From CAIWHR01 sp963781285 (lineage in GTDB: Bacteria; Pseudomonadota; Gammaproteobacteria; Burkholderiales; Casimicrobiaceae), in NCBI GenBank assembly GCA_963781285.1, contig CAWAFI010000026.1, positions 124,001-188,000 on the forward strand: a stretch of 64,000 bases of DNA, read 5' to 3'. The position numbers and the translations under genes were made by a program. The notes under the pieces are model-generated. The model made no database searches, was not told the origin of the DNA, and saw only the letters and a list, made by a program, of their open reading frames with translations. Positions 18,250-26,561 of the stretch are shown one piece after another (the first letter of the stretch is position 1; every line of letters begins with the position of its first letter).

Positions 18250-18435
18250 AATCTGCGCGTCGGAATCGAGAAACAAACGGGGCAATGGCTGGTGCGCGGC
18301 TTCGGACGGCTCAACAACTTCACCAACGTCAACTACGTCGGATCGGTCATCGTCGGTGACACGAACGGGCGCTATTTCGAGCCGGCGGCGACGCGCAACT
18401 TCCTGGTCGGGTTCATTGTCAATGCCAGCTTCTGA
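18250..18435 (+). pseudogene. C-terminal remnant of a TonB-dependent receptor
   Basis: About 61 residues in frame up to TGA 18433-18435 look like the last barrel strands of a TonB-dependent siderophore or copper receptor: GQWLVRGFGRLNNFTNVNYV, then GSVIVGDTNGRYFEPAATRN and a closing aromatic residue (NASF). No plug, TonB box or remaining barrel precedes it within the 259 bases back to the multicopper oxidase remnant. The stop overlaps the cytochrome b561 start by 14 bases. Confidence 0.62.
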
Positions 18436-18979
18436 CGCAGCCGCACGTTATACGCGCACCGCGATCGCGTTCCATTGGCTGATTGCGATCCTGGTGGTTG
18501 CGCAGTTCGCATGGGGCTGGTGGATGATAGGCATCCCGAAAGATCCGGTGGGGCCGCGCGTCAACGCTTTCAACCTGCACAAATCCGTCGGCCTCACGAT
18601 TCTCGTGTTGATGATGCTGCGGCTCGCGTGGCGGGCCGCGCACCCGGCGCCGAAGCTGCCGCCGATGCCGCGCTGGCAGGCACGTGTCGCGCGCACGACG
18701 CACGTCGCGCTGTACGCGGCGCTGCTGGTCCAGCCGCTCGTCGGCTATCTCGGCTCCGAGGTCAGCGGGTATCCGGTCAAGTATTTCGGGCTCACGCTCC
18801 CGCGGTGGGCCGGCAAACACGAGGCGCTCAAGGAATTCCTCAGCCTCGTTCACCTCGTCATGAGCTGGGCGATTGCCGCCCTGGTCACATTGCACGTTGC
18901 GGGCGCACTGAAGCACGCCATCGTTGAGCGCGACGGGTTGCTCGCGAGGATGGGGCTTGGTCGCCGGCGACCGTCGTGA
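18422..18979 (+). CDS. Cytochrome b561 family protein
   Basis: Four-helix inner-membrane dihaem cytochrome of the bacterial b561/CybB type, 185 aa. Candidate haem histidines are in IAFHWLIAIL, FNLHKSVG, ARTTHVALY and TLHVAGALKH. RYTRTAIAFHWLIA is the family N-terminus. It likely passes electrons between quinol and a periplasmic acceptor. ATG 18422 lies inside the 3' end of the TonB receptor remnant, so the gene may once have been expressed with that receptor. It ends two bases before the palindromic element. Confidence 0.88.
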   Translation: MPASDAAARYTRTAIAFHWLIAILVVAQFAWGWWMIGIPKDPVGPRVNAFNLHKSVGLTILVLMMLRLAWRAAHPAPKLPPMPRWQARVARTTHVALYAALLVQPLVGYLGSEVSGYPVKYFGLTLPRWAGKHEALKEFLSLVHLVMSWAIAALVTLHVAGALKHAIVERDGLLARMGLGRRRPS

Positions 18980-18981
18980 CG

Positions 18982-19187
18982 CTAGGAGCCTGTCGGATTT
19001 ACTTTCGCGCATGCGTTGCGGGTCAAAAAGCGATGGATGCAAGGCGCGAGGGGCAGCGAATATCGGGAATATTCGCTAGCCGAGCAACGCAGCAGACGCG
19101 CTTTTTGACCCGCAACCCGGAGGGACGGGGCGCTTTGGCGGCATTTCTTCGTTGTTCGCCCTTGCCATAAGTCCGACAGGCTCCTAG
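18982..19187. repeat. 206-bp palindromic MITE-like element with 16-bp terminal inverted repeats
   Basis: Perfect terminal inverted repeats: CTAGGAGCCTGTCGGA at 18982-18997 and its complement at 19172-19187. Inside are a second perfect 18-bp inverted pair (19015-19032 with 19099-19116, core GCGGGTCAAAAAGC) and a small central palindrome around 19056-19079 (AGCGAATAT / ATATTCGCT). The element has no coding capacity. It fits exactly between two convergent genes, starting two bases after the cytochrome b561 stop and supplying the stop codon of the ankyrin gene. It may now act as a two-way terminator. Confidence 0.8.
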
Positions 19188-19861
19188 GTTCGTTGGCCCT
19201 TCTGGAGCGCGGCTTCGAGCAACCTCGCGGTCTCCTCATGCCGATTCTCGCGCGCCATGTCGAGCGCGGTCTTGCCACGGTTGTCCGTCAGGCCGGGTCG
19301 CGCACCGGCGGCGAGCAGCGCCTCGACCGTCGCGCGCTTGCCGCTGCCCGCGGCCCACATGAGCGCGGTGAGGTCATTGTGGTAAACCGCGTTCGGATCG
19401 ACGCCTTTCGCGAGGAACATCAGCACGATGGCGGTATGGCCCTCACCGGCCGCGTAGGTCATGGCGTTTTTCCGCAGACGATCCACGGCATTGACATCGG
19501 CGCCGCGCGCGACGAGCGTCGCGGCAAACTCGGTGTGCCCACCGTACGCCGCGGCCATCAAGGGCGTTACGCCGTTGAGCGCCGCGAGATTGATATTGGC
19601 GCCCGCGTCCAGCATCGTCTTCGCCATGGCGAGGTCATTCTTCTTGAGGGCGATGATGAGCGCTGTTTCTCCGAGCCGGTTGCGCGAATTGGGGGCCGCG
19701 CCGGCCTTCAATGCACCGGCGAGTCCGTCGGCGTCGGCATTGCGCGCGGCAAGCAACAGTCGGGCGTTCACCGAGAGATCCTGTTCCGCGCCATGAACAG
19801 CCAAGGGCATCGCGGTGGCGAAGACCACCAGCCCAACACGAAGATATTCCCCGGGGGTCAT
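19184..19861 (-). CDS. Exported ankyrin-repeat protein
   Basis: 225 aa. The signal peptide (MTPGEYLRVGLVVFATAMPL, cleavage near VHGA) is followed by about five ankyrin repeats, recognisable by repeated GETALIIALKKNDLAMAKTM, GVTPLMAAAYGGHTEFAATL, NAMTYAAGEGHTAIVLMFLA and LTALMWAAGSGKRATVEALL. It probably mediates protein contacts in the periplasm. AGGAGG lies upstream of ATG 19861. The TAG stop lies within the right terminal repeat of the palindromic element, so the original C-terminus may have been altered by that insertion. It is divergent from the PQQ dehydrogenase; no partner is evident. Confidence 0.85.
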   Translation of the reverse strand: MTPGEYLRVGLVVFATAMPLAVHGAEQDLSVNARLLLAARNADADGLAGALKAGAAPNSRNRLGETALIIALKKNDLAMAKTMLDAGANINLAALNGVTPLMAAAYGGHTEFAATLVARGADVNAVDRLRKNAMTYAAGEGHTAIVLMFLAKGVDPNAVYHNDLTALMWAAGSGKRATVEALLAAGARPGLTDNRGKTALDMARENRHEETARLLEAALQKGQRT

Positions 19862-20042
19862 CGCGAATCCTCCTCGGTAGTCGAAGCGACAAAGCGGTGT
19901 TGCAACGCACAACCCGATTTGTTTACAACAGGGCTGCAAATGGACTATAACGCACCTTGCCCCAGAGCGGCCTTAACTCTTAGCCGATTGCCCCTGCCTG
20001 TGGCACGCCGGGGAATTACAACTCGAACGACGCGGAGGACCT

Positions 20043-21767
20043 ATGCGCTACAGAACCACGCTGGCTGGCATTGCGGCGATCACCGGGATTGCGCTGGCCT
20101 GGACACAGCTGGCCGGCGCGCAGGAAGTGACGGGGAGTGCGACGACGACGGCGAAGGCGATGGCGACGAGCCCATCAGTCTCGCAGGCCGCGCTCGACGC
20201 CGCCGCTGGGGACGCAAAGAATTGGATTCATTCCAACGGCAGCTACGAGCAGACGCGTTACTACCCGGGAAGCCAGATCAATGCCGGTAACGTCGGCAAG
20301 CTCAAGCCCGCCTTCGTGTTCCAGACGGCGGTGCTGGAGTCGATGGAGACCGCGCCGATCGTCGTCGACGGTGTGATGTTCCTGACGACGTCGTTCAACC
20401 ATGTCTACGCTATCGACGCGGCGACCGGCGAAGAGTACTGGCACTACAAGCAGAAGCTCGGCCCGATCGTCACCGTCTGCTGCGGCAACAACAACCGCGG
20501 CGTCGCGATCGAGGGCGGCAAGTTGTTCATGGGTACGATCGACGCCAAGCTCGTGGCACTCGACGCCAAGACGGGCAAGCTCCTCTGGGAAAAACAGATC
20601 GCCGATCCGGAAAAGGGCTACTCGGAAACGATGGCGCCCGCGGTGGTCGAAGGCAAGGTGCTGATCGGCACGAACGGCGGCGAATACGGCGTGCGCGGCT
20701 TCGTGAAGGCGTTCAACGCGGTCGACGGCAACCTGCTGTGGACGTTCTACACGATCCCCGAGAAGGGCCATGAGGGCGTGTGGGCGGTCAACGACGCGAC
20801 CGGTCGCGACATGCACCGCGACATCGCGGCCGAGAAGAAGATGCTGGGCGACAAGGGCAGCGACTTCTACCAAACGCTGGGTGGCGGCGTGTGGATGACG
20901 CCGGCGATCGACAAGAAGACGCGCACGGTATTCTTCGTCGTCGGCAATCCGTCGCCGGACCTCTACGGCGCGATTCGGCCGGGTGACAACCTGTACACCG
21001 ACTCCATTGTCGCCATCGATCTCGACAAGGGCACGTACAAGTGGCATTTCCAGTACATCGCCCACGACGTGTGGGACCTGGACTCTGTCAGCCCGCCGAT
21101 CCTCATGCAGGCGAAGGACAAGGACGGCAAGATGGTCGACGTCGTGATCCACGGCGGCAAGACCGGCCACATCTACGTGCACGAGCGCAACACTGGCAAG
21201 CTGATCCGCTTCTCGGAAGCGATGATCCCGCAGGAAAACATGTGGGTGCTCCCAACCAAGGCCGGCGCGCGGATGCTGCCGGGCGCGAACGGCGGCGTCG
21301 AGTGGTCGCCAATGGCGGTCAACCCAAAGACGCGCCTCGCCTACGCGGCGAACCTCCACCAGCCAATGACCTACCACGTCGAGGAAACGCCCTATCCAGG
21401 TGGCAAGCTGTGGCTCGGCGGCGCGTTCAAGACGATCCCGACCGAAGAGCAGTGGGGCCGCCTCGTCGCCGTGAACCTGGACACTGGCAAGGTGGCCTGG
21501 GGAGTAAAGACGCCACAGCCGCTGATCGGCGGCGTGCTCGCCACGGCCGGCGACCTCGTGTTCAACGGCGAGGCCAACGGCTGGTTCAAGGCGTTCGATG
21601 CCAAGACCGGCAAAGAGCTCTGGAAGTACAACTGCGGCGCGGGCGTCAACGCGCCCGCCGTGTCGTACATGGTTGGCGGCAAGCAGTACGTAGCCGTCGC
21701 CGCCGGCGGCAACAACCAGATCGACGCGAAGCGCGGTAACAGCGTGTTCGTGTTCGCGTTGCCGTAG
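20043..21767 (+). CDS. PQQ-dependent alcohol dehydrogenase, quinoprotein family
   Basis: Periplasmic eight-bladed propeller quinoprotein, 574 aa, with a signal peptide ending AGA before QEVTG. Adjacent cysteines C146-C147 (TVCCGNNNRG) form the vicinal disulfide that stacks on PQQ. Repeated W-docking blades such as DAATGEEYWHYKQ and DAKTGKELWKYNCG are present. The catalytic region HDVWDLDSV has Asp345 and Asp347; in methanol/ethanol-dehydrogenase relatives an Asp two residues after the catalytic Asp marks lanthanide rather than calcium use. GGAGG precedes ATG 20043. A dihaem cytochrome c downstream is the likely electron acceptor. The alcohol substrate is not determinable here, and no pqq biosynthesis genes are in the window. 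Confidence 0.9.
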   Translation: MRYRTTLAGIAAITGIALAWTQLAGAQEVTGSATTTAKAMATSPSVSQAALDAAAGDAKNWIHSNGSYEQTRYYPGSQINAGNVGKLKPAFVFQTAVLESMETAPIVVDGVMFLTTSFNHVYAIDAATGEEYWHYKQKLGPIVTVCCGNNNRGVAIEGGKLFMGTIDAKLVALDAKTGKLLWEKQIADPEKGYSETMAPAVVEGKVLIGTNGGEYGVRGFVKAFNAVDGNLLWTFYTIPEKGHEGVWAVNDATGRDMHRDIAAEKKMLGDKGSDFYQTLGGGVWMTPAIDKKTRTVFFVVGNPSPDLYGAIRPGDNLYTDSIVAIDLDKGTYKWHFQYIAHDVWDLDSVSPPILMQAKDKDGKMVDVVIHGGKTGHIYVHERNTGKLIRFSEAMIPQENMWVLPTKAGARMLPGANGGVEWSPMAVNPKTRLAYAANLHQPMTYHVEETPYPGGKLWLGGAFKTIPTEEQWGRLVAVNLDTGKVAWGVKTPQPLIGGVLATAGDLVFNGEANGWFKAFDAKTGKELWKYNCGAGVNAPAVSYMVGGKQYVAVAAGGNNQIDAKRGNSVFVFALP

Positions 21768-21784
21768 GGAAATCTGGTCCGAAG

Positions 21785-21820
21785 GCGGCCACTCCATCCT
21801 CGGGGTGGCCGCTTTTTTTT
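21785..21820 (+). terminator. Rho-independent terminator after the PQQ dehydrogenase
   Basis: A perfect 8-bp stem GCGGCCAC / GTGGCCGC (21785-21792 with 21805-21812) is followed at once by eight T residues at 21813-21820. It lies between the dehydrogenase stop and the cytochrome start (21842), so it should uncouple or attenuate expression of the cytochrome relative to the enzyme. Confidence 0.88.
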
Positions 21821-21841
21821 CCGCTCGTTCCCCAATTCACG

Positions 21842-22426
21842 ATGCGAACCGTTTTTCAGGCGCTGATCGCTGCCGGCATGCTCGGCGTGGCGGCGACGCC
21901 CGCCGCCGCGCAGGGTGAGGCTGCGATCCGCCAGAAGGCGCAAGTCTGCTTCGCTTGCCACGGCCCGGACGGCAACTCGCAGAATCCCGAGTATCCGATT
22001 CTTGCCGGGCAGTCGTGGCGCTATATCTACATCCAGCTCAAGGATTTCAAGGAGGGCCGGCGCACCCACCCGGTGATATCGCCGATGGCGGCCGATCTCT
22101 CCCGCGACGACATGATCGCGCTCGGCCAGTTCTTCGCGGCGCAGAAGCCGGCGCCGATCAAGTTCAAGGCCGACGGCGCCAAGGTCGAGGCGGGGCGCAA
22201 GATCTCGGACGCCGTGCTTTGCCCCATGTGCCACGGGGGTGGGTTCGTCGGCCAGAACGAGATTCCGCGGGTCGCCGGCCAGTATCCCGAGTACATCCGC
22301 AAACAGCTGCAGGACTTCAAGGCCAAGCGGCGCACCAACGACGCCGGCAACATGACGAGCGTCGCGCACACGCTGTCCGACAGCGACATCGAGAACCTGT
22401 CGCATTACATCGCCAATCTGAACTGA
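21842..22426 (+). CDS. Dihaem cytochrome c (c4-like)
   Basis: 194-aa exported protein with two c-type haem sites: CFACH at residues 36-40 and CPMCH at 127-131. The distal Met candidates lie in PMAADLS and NMTSVAHTLSD, giving the duplicated-domain layout of cytochrome c4/c-553 proteins. The signal peptide ends in AAAQ. It starts 74 bases after the PQQ dehydrogenase and is the probable periplasmic acceptor linking that enzyme to a terminal oxidase. Confidence 0.9.
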   Translation: MRTVFQALIAAGMLGVAATPAAAQGEAAIRQKAQVCFACHGPDGNSQNPEYPILAGQSWRYIYIQLKDFKEGRRTHPVISPMAADLSRDDMIALGQFFAAQKPAPIKFKADGAKVEAGRKISDAVLCPMCHGGGFVGQNEIPRVAGQYPEYIRKQLQDFKAKRRTNDAGNMTSVAHTLSDSDIENLSHYIANLN

Positions 22427-22569
22427 CGCCCCGACCGCCGCGGCGCAGGGTTTTGCGGCGCAGCGCCGCGAGCGCGTACGTTCCATTGCTGTCGACCGGC
22501 GCGCGGATTACCATGGCCGTCCGTCGCGAACAACACGTCCAACGCGGCGTCTCCATCGAAGGAGGTTCC

Positions 22570-23040
22570 ATGCATGTTGCTCTTTCCCTCACCGTCAACG
22601 GCAAACCCATCGCCGCGGACATCGATCCGCGGATGCTGCTGGTCGAATTGCTGCGCGAAAAACTCGGCCTCACCGGCACTCATGTCGGCTGCGATACCGG
22701 CCAGTGCGGGGCATGTACCGTGCACGTCGACGGCAATGCGGTGAAGGCGTGCACGATCCTCGCCGCGCAGGCGCAAGGCACGGCGGTGACGACGATCGAG
22801 GGTCTTGCCGCCGACGGCACAATGCATCCGATGCAGGCGGCGTTCAAGGAGTGCCACGCGCTGCAGTGCGGGTTCTGCACACCGGGGATGGTGATGAGCG
22901 CGATCGATCTCGTCAACCGGCATCCGAAGGCGTCCGAGCAGACGATCCGCGAGGAGCTCGAGGGCAACTTCTGCCGCTGCACCGGGTACCACAACATCGT
23001 CGCGGCCGTGCGCCAGGGCGCCGCCGCCATGGGGAAGTAA
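22570..23040 (+). CDS. coxS: (2Fe-2S)-binding small subunit of a Cox/Xdh molybdenum hydroxylase
   Basis: 156 aa with both iron-sulfur domains: an N-terminal plant-ferredoxin cluster (C41, C46, C49, C61 in GCDTGQCGACT and VKAC) and a C-terminal four-helix cluster (C100, C103 in CGFCTPGM; C135, C137 in CRC). These carry electrons from the molybdenum site to FAD in the xanthine dehydrogenase/CO dehydrogenase family. GGAGG at 22561-22565 sets ATG 22570. The large subunit that should follow is broken, so this protein may have no partner. The gene symbol denotes the family position only; CO is not implied. Confidence 0.88.
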   Translation: MHVALSLTVNGKPIAADIDPRMLLVELLREKLGLTGTHVGCDTGQCGACTVHVDGNAVKACTILAAQAQGTAVTTIEGLAADGTMHPMQAAFKECHALQCGFCTPGMVMSAIDLVNRHPKASEQTIREELEGNFCRCTGYHNIVAAVRQGAAAMGK

Positions 23041-23050
23041 CGGAGGAATC

Positions 23051-23504
23051 ATGGGGGCCACCGATCAAGGCGTCATCGGCCAATCGATACGCCGCAAAGA
23101 GGACCAGCGGTTCCTGACGGGCGCGGGTCAGTTCACCGACGACGTCAACCCGACGCGCCACGCGCATGCGTACTTCCTGCGCTCGCCGCACGCGCACGCC
23201 AGGCGCTGCTCGAGAACTGCGTCTACGACCCCGACAGCGGCCAGCTCTCACTGGCAGCTTCATGGACTACGCGCTGCCGCGCGCCGACGACCTGCCGTCG
23301 TTCAAGGTGGGTACGAAGGTGACGCCGTGCACGCACAACCCGCTGGGCGCGAAGGGCTGCGGCGAAGCCGGCGCGATCGGCGCTCCGGCGGCGATGATGA
23401 ACGCCGTGCACGATGCGCTCGCCGGGGTCGGCGTGAAATACCTCGACATGCCCGCGTCGCCGCATCGCGTATGGCAGGCGATCCAATCGGCGAAGCGCGC
23501 GTAA
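23051..23504 (+). pseudogene. coxL: Molybdopterin large subunit (CoxL/XdhB type), internally deleted and frameshifted
   Basis: The first 50 residues (IGQSIRRKEDQRFLTGAGQF, then RSPHAHA) are the normal N-terminus. At about 23200 the sequence jumps to the C-terminal region: QALLENCVYDPDSGQL, then, after a one-base loss near 23247, GSFMDYALPRADDLPSFKVG and NPLGAKGCGEAGAIGAPAA to the stop at 23504. Family members are about 780 residues, so roughly 620 residues with the molybdenum active site are gone. The bases GCCAGG at the junction fit both flanks, suggesting microhomology-mediated deletion or an assembly collapse. Confidence 0.85.
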
Positions 23505-23516
23505 GGAGACACAGCC

Positions 23517-24299
23517 ATGTATGCATTCGAACTGACCCGTGCGAAGACGGTCGCCGACGCGGCGGCCGCGCTCGCCAAGTCCGGCGGCAAGGCATTGGCG
23601 GGCGGCCAGAGCCTGGTGGGCGCGATGAAGCTGCGGCTGGCCCAGCCGGGGACACTGGTCGATCTTTCCGGCATCGCCGAGCTTAAGGGCATTCGCAAGG
23701 AAGGCGACGCGATCGTCGTCGGCGCGATGACGCGGCACGCCGAGATCGCCGCGTCCCCCGTCGTGAAAGGCGCTATTCCCGCGCTGGCAGCGCTGGCACA
23801 GGGCATCGGCGACCGCCAGGTGCGCAACATGGGTACGTTGGGCGGCTCGCTGGCGCAGGACGATCCGGCCGCCGACTGGCCGGCGGGAGTGCTCGGATTG
23901 GGCGCGACCGTGCAGACCAACTCGCGTCGGATCGCCGCCGACGATTTCTTCAAGGGGATGTACGAGACCGCGCTCGCCGCCGACGAGATCATCACGGCGG
24001 TCAGCTTCCCGATCCCGAAGAGGGCCGCGTACGTGAAGTTTCCCAATCCGGCGTCGCGCTTTGCGCTCGTCGGCGTGTTTGTCGCGCAGACCGCGGGCGG
24101 CGTGCGCGTGGCGGTGACGGGCGCCGCGCCGAGCGTGTTTCGGGCGAAGGCGCTCGAGGATACTCTGGCGAAGAATTTCACCGCGGATGCCGCGAAAGCG
24201 GTCAAGGTCGACCCAAAGGGTCTTTCCGGCGACCTGCACGCGTCGCCCGAATATCGTGCGCACCTGATTTCCGTCCTCGCGGCGCGGGCCGTCGGCTGA
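23517..24299 (+). CDS. coxM: FAD-binding medium subunit of a molybdenum hydroxylase
   Basis: 260-aa FAD-binding PCMH domain plus CO-dehydrogenase flavoprotein C-terminal domain. AGGQS at about residues 28-32 and NMGTLGGSLAQDDPAADWPA hold FAD. It receives electrons from the 2Fe-2S subunit. AAGGAG precedes ATG 23517, which is 12 bases after the broken large subunit. The frame is intact, unlike its catalytic partner. Names from the CO dehydrogenase system are used for position only; the true substrate is unknown because the active-site loop is missing. Confidence 0.88.
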   Translation: MYAFELTRAKTVADAAAALAKSGGKALAGGQSLVGAMKLRLAQPGTLVDLSGIAELKGIRKEGDAIVVGAMTRHAEIAASPVVKGAIPALAALAQGIGDRQVRNMGTLGGSLAQDDPAADWPAGVLGLGATVQTNSRRIAADDFFKGMYETALAADEIITAVSFPIPKRAAYVKFPNPASRFALVGVFVAQTAGGVRVAVTGAAPSVFRAKALEDTLAKNFTADAAKAVKVDPKGLSGDLHASPEYRAHLISVLAARAVG

Positions 24300-24369
24300 A
24301 CACCGCGTTTTGTTATGCTATCGGGTGGCGCCCGCGGCGCTGCCCGATTTTTTCGCGCCCGATTCCGGA

Positions 24370-25287
24370 ATGCCCCCTTCCGCCCTCCCGAGTTCCGTCG
24401 ACGCCGTCGCCGCACTACTCGACCGCCACGACTACCTTGCCGATCGCCGCCTCGCAACCAGCGTCTTTCTCGCGTTGAAAATGGGCCGTCCGCTGTTCCT
24501 CGAAGGCGAGGCGGGGGTAGGCAAGACCGAAATCGCCAAAGTCCTGGCGACCGCACTCGGCAAACGGCTCGTGCGGCTGCAATGTTACGAAGGGCTCGAC
24601 ATCGCGTCCGCGGTGTACGAATGGAACTATCCGCGGCAGATGATCGAGATCCGGCTTGCCGAGGGCGGTGGCCACCTCGACCGCGGGCAGCTCGCGCACG
24701 ACATCTTCACGACGCGCTTCCTGTTGCGGCGCCCGATCCTCGAGGCGCTCTCGCCCGGCGATGGCGTGGCGCCGGTGCTGCTGATCGACGAGCTCGACCG
24801 CACCGACGAACCGTTCGAGGCGTACCTGCTCGAAGTGCTCGCCGAGTATCAGGTGACCATTCCGGAGTTGGGAGCGATCCGTGCGGCAACGCCGCCTATC
24901 GTCGTGATCACGTCGAACCGCACGCGCGAGATCCACGACGCGATCAAGCGGCGCTGCCTCTATCACTGGGTCGGCTATCCGGACGCGTTGCGCGAGCTCG
25001 CAATCGTCCGCCGCAAGTGCCCGCAGGCGCCCGAGTCACTCGCGCGCGAGATCGTGGCGTTCACGCAGCAACTCCGGGCGATGGATCTGTTCAAGGCCCC
25101 CGGCATTGCCGAAACGCTCGACTGGGCGGAGGCCCTGATTGCGCTCGACCGCGTCGCGCTCGATCCGCAGACGGTCGCCGACACCGCGGGCGTGCTGCTC
25201 AAGTATCAGGACGATGTCGGGGCATTGGGGCCGGATGTCGCAGCGCGGCTGATTGCGGAAGTCCAGGCGGACGGCATCCGACTATGA
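24370..25287 (+). CDS. coxD: MoxR-family AAA+ ATPase (CoxD-like)
   Basis: 305 aa from ATG 24370. Walker A is EGEAGVGKTE and Walker B is VLLIDELDRTDE, followed by the sensor region IVVITSNRTREI. CoxD-type ATPases act as chaperones that mature the molybdenum-copper/sulfur site of CO dehydrogenase-like hydroxylases together with a VWA protein. An upstream in-frame non-ATG start (24310) exists, but the conserved part begins after MPPSALPSSVDAVAALLDRH. Its stop overlaps the VWA gene start by four bases. Confidence 0.88.
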   Translation: MPPSALPSSVDAVAALLDRHDYLADRRLATSVFLALKMGRPLFLEGEAGVGKTEIAKVLATALGKRLVRLQCYEGLDIASAVYEWNYPRQMIEIRLAEGGGHLDRGQLAHDIFTTRFLLRRPILEALSPGDGVAPVLLIDELDRTDEPFEAYLLEVLAEYQVTIPELGAIRAATPPIVVITSNRTREIHDAIKRRCLYHWVGYPDALRELAIVRRKCPQAPESLAREIVAFTQQLRAMDLFKAPGIAETLDWAEALIALDRVALDPQTVADTAGVLLKYQDDVGALGPDVAARLIAEVQADGIRL

Positions 25288-26546
25288 CGCAAGGCGCCGG
25301 TCTCCGACCAGGGCAACTTGTCGGCGCGCTGCCGCTCACGCCCAAGGGACGACTGGCCGAGAACGTCGTTCATTTCGTGCGTGTGCTGCGGGCCGCGGGG
25401 CTGCCCGTGGGGCCCGCGCGCACGCTGGCTGCCCTCGAGGCAGTCGACGCCGTCGGCCTCGCCAACCGCGAGGATTTCCGCGCTGCGCTCGCCGCGGTAC
25501 TGGTGTCGCGGCACGAGCACCTGCCCGTTTTCGAACAGGCCTTCGATCTATTCTGGCGCAATCCGAAGCTCCTCGAAAAGTTGATTGCGTCGCTGTTGCC
25601 GAAAGTCTACGGCCGCGGCGGAGAGCCCGCTCCGGAGCCGGAACTGCCCGCGCGAATCGCGCAAGCCATGTTGCCGCCCGCGGACCGCATGCTGCCGCAG
25701 GCCGATGAGGACGAGATCGAGCTCGATGCGGCGTTCACCGTGTCGCCGCGCGAGATCCTGCAGCACAAGGACTTCGAAACGATGACTGCTGCCGAGCTGT
25801 CGGCGGTGCGCGCGATGCTCGCCAACCTGCGCCTGCCACTGCCCGAGCTGCCGACGCGGCGGACGATGCCGGCGCCGCGGGGGCATCGTGTCGACCTCCG
25901 CGCAACCCTGCGCCGCGCGACGGGGGCCGCCGGCACGCTGGCGCCGCTGTCGTGGCGACGGCGGGTGCGACGCACGCCGCCGCTCGTCGTGCTCTGCGAC
26001 ATTTCCGGCTCGATGGACCGCTATGCCCGGATGCTGTTGCATTTCCTGCACGCGATCACCAACGATCGCGATCGCGTCCACGTGCTGCTGTTCGGCACGC
26101 GGCTCACGAACATCACGCGGTACCTGAAGCATCGCGATGTCGACGTGGCACTGGCACGTGTCACGACCGCCGTATCGGATTGGGCCGGCGGCACACGGAT
26201 CGGCAGCTGCCTCGACGAATTCAACCGCCGCTGGTCGCGGCGGCTGCTCGGCCAGAATGCGGTCGTGCTCCTGATCAGCGACGGCCTCGACGCCGAGGGG
26301 GGCGAGGGGCTCGCGGCACAGACCGAACGCCTGCACAAATCCTGCCGGCGGCTCGTCTGGCTGAATCCGCTGCTCCGCTACGAAGGCTTCGAAGCGCGTC
26401 CCGCGGGAATCCGGGCGATGCTGCCGCACGTCGACGATTTCCTGCCGGTGCACAACCTCGAAAGCCTGACCGAACTGGCGGCTGCGCTGGACCGTCCGCG
26501 GCCACGCGGGCGCGGGCCTGCCGTCCCCTTGTCGCGCCAGGGCTAG
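25284..26546 (+). CDS. coxE: VWA-domain protein (CoxE-like)
   Basis: 420-aa cytoplasmic protein with a C-terminal von Willebrand A domain whose metal site is VVLCDISGSMDRYARM, with TRIGSCLDEF and VVLLISDGLDAEG as the remaining MIDAS parts. The N-terminal half is the helical CoxE/DUF58-like region with FEQAFDLFW. CoxE partners the MoxR ATPase in cofactor insertion. The start overlaps the ATPase stop (ATGA), so the two are co-translated. Confidence 0.88.
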   Translation: MTQGAGLRPGQLVGALPLTPKGRLAENVVHFVRVLRAAGLPVGPARTLAALEAVDAVGLANREDFRAALAAVLVSRHEHLPVFEQAFDLFWRNPKLLEKLIASLLPKVYGRGGEPAPEPELPARIAQAMLPPADRMLPQADEDEIELDAAFTVSPREILQHKDFETMTAAELSAVRAMLANLRLPLPELPTRRTMPAPRGHRVDLRATLRRATGAAGTLAPLSWRRRVRRTPPLVVLCDISGSMDRYARMLLHFLHAITNDRDRVHVLLFGTRLTNITRYLKHRDVDVALARVTTAVSDWAGGTRIGSCLDEFNRRWSRRLLGQNAVVLLISDGLDAEGGEGLAAQTERLHKSCRRLVWLNPLLRYEGFEARPAGIRAMLPHVDDFLPVHNLESLTELAAALDRPRPRGRGPAVPLSRQG

Positions 26547-26561
26547 AAGGAGGAGACGCGC

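Noticed and set aside
20175..21797. 540-codon minus-strand open frame opposite the PQQ dehydrogenase
   Set aside because: It is an antisense shadow rich in Arg, His and Val with no motifs, while the sense frame is a clear quinoprotein.
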